Shown: one piece after another, positions 21,726 through 23,679 of the stretch | How positions within the stretch are numbered: the stretch's first letter is position 1 | How the letters are laid out: every line of letters begins with the position of its first letter | Assembly (NCBI GenBank): GCA_900555725.1 | Contig: USMD01000017.1 | Coordinates: forward strand, 1-23,679 | Origin: an uncultured Garciella sp. | GTDB lineage: Bacteria; Bacillota; Clostridia; Eubacteriales; Garciellaceae | Direction of reading: 5' to 3' | DNA: 23,679 nucleotides | The notes under the pieces: model-generated | Databases searched by the model: none | Told to the model about the DNA's origin: nothing | What the model saw: only the letters and a program-made list of their open reading frames with translations | Made by a program: the position numbers and the translations under genes

Positions 21726-22196
21726 TTGAAAATTGGAGTCATCAGTGATAGTCATGGAGATCTTTCCCTTTTAAAAAAAGTAATAGAAAAAATGGGTGAA
21801 GTAGATTTTTATATTCATTTAGGAGATTATATAAATGATGCAAAAAAAATACTGGAAAAAACCAATACATCATATGTAGCAGTAAAAGGAAATTGCGACT
21901 TCACTGATGGAGAGGAAGAAATCACCATAAAATTAAATGGTAAAAAATTCTTTATTAGTCATGGACATCGATATAATGTAAAATATGGGTATAATAATAT
22001 CTATTATCGGGCACTGGAGTGGGAAGCTGATATTGTGCTTTTTGGTCATACCCATATGCCTATATCCTTATGGTATCAAGGTATATTATTTTTTAATCCA
22101 GGTAGTATTACCTTTCCTAGGGGTGGCAGCCAAGCAACCTATGGAATTATTGAAATTATAGAGGGAGAGGTTTATCCTAATCTCTATGAAGTGTAG
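21726..22196 (+). CDS. yfcE-like: YfcE/MJ0936-type metallophosphoesterase
   Basis: This 156-residue calcineurin-like phosphodiesterase has all five metal-binding blocks: D8 and H10 in ISDSHGD, D34 in HLGD, N56 in KGNCD, H79 in SHGHRYNV, and H108/H110 in FGHTHMP. Homologues hydrolyse phosphodiesters in vitro with Mn2+. The natural substrate is unknown. The start is TTG at 21726, 7 nt after AAGGAGG (21712-21718). There is no in-frame ATG nearby that would keep the MKIGVISDSHGD start. It corresponds to ysnB behind ysnA in B. subtilis. A tRNA operon begins about 100 nt downstream. Confidence 0.9.
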   Translation: MKIGVISDSHGDLSLLKKVIEKMGEVDFYIHLGDYINDAKKILEKTNTSYVAVKGNCDFTDGEEEITIKLNGKKFFISHGHRYNVKYGYNNIYYRALEWEADIVLFGHTHMPISLWYQGILFFNPGSITFPRGGSQATYGIIEIIEGEVYPNLYEV

Positions 22197-22247
22197 AATT
22201 GTGGAAACGCTACAAAATTGGAGTAAAGATAAAAAATCAAAAAAATA

Positions 22248-22276
22248 TTGACAAGTTCCCTTTTATGCTGTATACT
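22248..22276 (+). promoter_or_regulatory. Strong sigma-A promoter of the tRNA operon
   Basis: A perfect -35 TTGACA (22248-22253), a 17-bp spacer and TATACT (22271-22276). The start should be near 22283, 14 nt before the first tRNA. This is the strongest housekeeping promoter in the window, as expected for stable RNA. Confidence 0.9.
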
Positions 22277-22296
22277 AGTTCTTGTCGTCAAGGTAA

Positions 22297-22373
22297 CGAG
22301 GTGTAGCGCAGTTTGGTAGCGCACATGGTTTGGGACCATGGGGCCGGGGGTTCGAATCCCTCCACCTCGACCA
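22297..22373 (+). tRNA. tRNA-Pro (anticodon TGG)
   Basis: Acceptor CGAGGTG/CACCTCG, anticodon stem CATGG/CCATG with loop TTTGGGA, T arm GGGGGTTCGAATCCCTC, CCA encoded. First gene of the operon. Confidence 0.95.
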
Positions 22374-22431
22374 TTCATTGCTAGTTGACAAGAGAGGAAA
22401 TTTCCTGTAAAATTAATAATTGTCAAAACTT

Positions 22432-22505
22432 GCGGGTGTAGCTCAGTGGTAGAGCCCTGGCCTTCCAAGCCAGTCGCGAGGGTTCGATTCCCTTCACCCG
22501 CTCCA
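22432..22505 (+). tRNA. tRNA-Gly (anticodon TCC), copy 1
   Basis: Acceptor GCGGGTG/CACCCGC, anticodon stem CTGGC/GCCAG with loop CTTCCAA, CCA encoded. Identical in sequence to the copy at 23034-23107, while the flanks differ. Confidence 0.95.
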
Positions 22506-22518
22506 TTTAACAAAATAT

Positions 22519-22595
22519 GTGCCTGTAGCTCAGCTGGATAGAGCAACGGCCTTCTAAGCCGTAGGTCCGGGGTTCGAATCCCTGTAGGCACGCCA
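22519..22595 (+). tRNA. tRNA-Arg (anticodon TCT)
   Basis: Acceptor GTGCCTG/TAGGCAC, anticodon stem ACGGC/GCCGT with loop CTTCTAA, CCA encoded. Reads AGA, the main arginine codon in this A/T-rich window. Confidence 0.95.
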
Positions 22596-22599
22596 TTAT

Positions 22600-22677
22600 G
22601 GTGGATATAGCCCAGTTGGTTAGAGCGCTAGATTGTGGCTCTAGAGGCCGTGGGTTCGAATCCCACTATCCACCCCA
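22600..22677 (+). tRNA. tRNA-His (anticodon GTG)
   Basis: Acceptor GTGGATA/TATCCAC, plus an encoded extra G (22600) that pairs with C73 (22674), the histidine identity element. Anticodon stem CTAGA/TCTAG with loop TTGTGGC. CCA encoded. Confidence 0.95.
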
Positions 22678-22684
22678 TAAATGT

Positions 22685-22759
22685 TGGGGTATAGCCAAGT
22701 GGTAAGGCACCAGACTTTGACTCTGGCATCCGTAGGTTCGAGTCCTGCTACCCCAGCCA
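22685..22759 (+). tRNA. tRNA-Gln (anticodon TTG), copy 1
   Basis: Acceptor TGGGGTA/TACCCCA, anticodon stem CCAGA/TCTGG with loop CTTTGAC, CCA encoded. Confidence 0.95.
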
Positions 22760-22772
22760 TTTTAAATTATAT

Positions 22773-22848
22773 GACCCATTAGCTCAGTCGGCAGAGCACC
22801 TGACTTTTAATCAGGGTGTCCGGCGTTCGAGTCGCCGATGGGTCACCA
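22773..22848 (+). tRNA. tRNA-Lys (anticodon TTT)
   Basis: Acceptor GACCCAT/ATGGGTC, discriminator A, anticodon stem CCTGA/TCAGG with loop CTTTTAA, CCA encoded. Confidence 0.95.
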
Positions 22849-22855
22849 TCTTCTA

Positions 22856-22940
22856 GCGGGAGTGGCGGAATTGGCAGACGCGCTAGACTTAGGATCTAGT
22901 GTCAATTGACGTGGGGGTTCAAGTCCCTTTTCCCGCACCA
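22856..22940 (+). tRNA. tRNA-Leu (anticodon TAG)
   Basis: An 85-nt class II tRNA with a long variable arm (TGTCAATTGACGT region). Acceptor GCGGGAG/TTCCCGC, anticodon stem CTAGA/TCTAG with loop CTTAGGA, CCA encoded. Confidence 0.95.
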
Positions 22941-22947
22941 CTTATCT

Positions 22948-23022
22948 GCGGAAGTGGCTCAGTGGTAGAGTATCGCCTTGCCAAGGCGAGGGTCGCGGGT
23001 TCAAATCCCGTCTTCCGCTCCA
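22948..23022 (+). tRNA. tRNA-Gly (anticodon GCC)
   Basis: Acceptor GCGGAAG/CTTCCGC, anticodon stem TCGCC/GGCGA with loop TTGCCAA, CCA encoded. Confidence 0.95.
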
Positions 23023-23033
23023 TAATAAGATAT

Positions 23034-23107
23034 GCGGGTGTAGCTCAGTGGTAGAGCCCTGGCCTTCCAAGCCAGTCGCGAGGGTTCGATTCCCTTCACC
23101 CGCTCCA
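23034..23107 (+). tRNA. tRNA-Gly (anticodon TCC), copy 2
   Basis: Same sequence as 22432-22505. Duplication or gene conversion is limited to the tRNA itself, because the flanking spacers are unrelated. Confidence 0.95.
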
Positions 23108-23130
23108 TTTTTATGATTTAACTGATAAAT

Positions 23131-23207
23131 GCGCCTATAGCTCAGCTGGATAGAGTGGCAGACTTCGAATCTGAAGGCCGGGGGTTCGAATCCCTCTGGG
23201 CGCACCA
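23131..23207 (+). tRNA. tRNA-Arg (anticodon TCG)
   Basis: Acceptor GCGCCTA/TGGGCGC (one G-U pair), anticodon stem GCAGA/TCTGA (one mismatch at the base) with loop CTTCGAA, CCA encoded. Reads CGA, a codon used in the pyr genes here. Most Firmicutes read CGN with an ACG anticodon, so this isoacceptor is less usual. Confidence 0.9.
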
Positions 23208-23212
23208 TATTT

Positions 23213-23288
23213 TGGGGTATAGCCAAGTTGGTAAGGCGCCAGACTCTGACTCTGGTCATCGTAGGTTCGAGTCCTACTACCTCAGCCA
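23213..23288 (+). tRNA. tRNA-Gln (anticodon CTG)
   Basis: Acceptor TGGGGTA/TACCTCA with one G-U pair, anticodon stem CCAGA/TCTGG with loop CTCTGAC, CCA encoded. Related to the two TTG genes but diverged. It reads only CAG, an uncommon dedicated isoacceptor in an A/T-rich genome. Confidence 0.92.
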
Positions 23289-23354
23289 TTTTTATTGTAT
23301 AGAAAATAAGTATATTTTGAGCTAAAAGGTAGATACTAAAAATAACATAGACAT

Positions 23355-23429
23355 TGGGGTATCGCCAAGTGGTAAGGCACCAGATTTTGATTCTGGCATT
23401 CGTAGGTTCAAATCCTGCTACCCCAGCCA
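23355..23429 (+). tRNA. tRNA-Gln (anticodon TTG), copy 2
   Basis: Acceptor TGGGGTA/TACCCCA, anticodon stem CCAGA/TCTGG with loop TTTTGAT, CCA encoded. Differs from 22685-22759 at several positions, including C instead of A at position 9 and TTCAAAT in the T loop, so the two copies are not recent duplicates. Confidence 0.93.
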
Positions 23430-23440
23430 TTTTTATTTTA

Positions 23441-23466
23441 GGAAAGGGTTATCCTTTCTTTTTTTC
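23441..23466 (+). terminator. Intrinsic terminator of the tRNA operon
   Basis: GAAAGG (23442-23447), loop GTTAT, CCTTTC (23453-23458), then a long T run from 23459 and a second T run after a single C. Confidence 0.85.
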
Positions 23467-23679
23467 TTTTTTTGTCTATTTTAAAAATTCTTAGTGATAT
23501 GTTATGATAAGAAGAAGAATATTAGGTAAAACTCTTTAATAAAGTAATTATAAATAGAATATGATTTTGCTGATAAGAAAGGAAAGAAGCTGATATACTG
23601 GAATATTGGGAAATTATTATTTTACTATTAAAAATTATATGATATAATGTAGTAGCTAAAATATAAGGAATGTTAAATT

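Noticed and set aside
22184..22591. Reverse-strand open frame of 135 codons with GAGEGNRTLATGLEG-type sequence
   Set aside because: It is the antisense translation of tRNA genes, a well-known source of false proteins in databases. The tRNAs account for the whole conserved part.
22297..23429. Regularly spaced repeated segments that could suggest a CRISPR array
   Set aside because: The repeats are tRNA arms (GGTTCGAATCC and similar), each within a full cloverleaf with a CCA end.
22942..23430. Reverse-strand open frame of 162 codons (MAGVAGFEPTNARIKIWCL...)
   Set aside because: Again it is the antisense of the tRNA array. The repeated FEPT and LEPT segments are the T-arm complements.
23467..23679. 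Possible gene or promoter at the right end
   Set aside because: A TATAAT-like word is present near 23643, but no -35 or coding frame can be judged before the window ends.

Overview
The window reads as a low-GC, spore-forming anaerobic Firmicute of the class Clostridia, and the style resembles Alkaliphilus and its relatives (a guess from gene content, not a search). The evidence is A/T-rich codon use, PyrR-type RNA attenuators, a LysM-GH18 spore cortex/germination protein, a GerM lipoprotein, and the gerM-rph-rdgB-yfcE order also seen in Bacillus subtilis (gerM-rph-ysnA-ysnB). The left edge is not genomic. Bases 1-42 are an Illumina Nextera index plus transposase adapter, and they abut a perfect 22-bp palindrome, so the true contig starts at about 43 or later.

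Region A (116-4840) is a tyrosine-fermentation cluster: a TyrR-family sigma54 activator broken by a frameshift in an A7 run, tyrosine phenol-lyase (tpl), and an NhaC-family transporter. The 187-bp gap between regulator and tpl is packed. It holds three 17-bp TyrR-box-like palindromes plus a fourth half-site at 20-22 bp spacing, then the regulator's terminator, then a textbook -24/-12 sigma54 promoter, then the tpl ribosome binding site. This suggests that a TyrR protein with an intact GAFTGA motif drives tpl through sigma54, unlike enterobacterial TyrR.

Region B (5192-17159) has an orphan AIR-synthase/HypE-like protein and then the complete de novo UMP operon pyrR-pyrB-pyrC-pyrF-carA-carB-pyrK-pyrD-pyrE. 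Two PyrR-binding attenuators are visible, one before pyrR and one between pyrR and pyrB. In the first, the switch between antiterminator and terminator can be traced base by base. The second has an unusual design: the 3' arm of the PyrR loop is also a perfect Shine-Dalgarno for a 23-codon leader peptide whose stop codon lies in the left arm of the terminator. carA/carB, carB/pyrK and pyrK/pyrD each overlap by exactly 8 nt.

Region C (17363-22196) holds the spore genes (LysM-GH18 enzyme, GerM lipoprotein with a potentially sequestered G8 Shine-Dalgarno) and then rph, rdgB and a YfcE-like phosphoesterase. Region D (22248-23465) is a tRNA operon of 12 genes with a near-consensus sigma-A promoter and a terminator: Pro, Gly, Arg, His, Gln, Lys, Leu, Gly, Gly, Arg, Gln, Gln. 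The last 210 bases are A/T-rich with no gene that I can support. Diverged dispersed repeats lie before the pyr operon, before pyrB and before rph. I see no CRISPR array, transposase or prophage gene.
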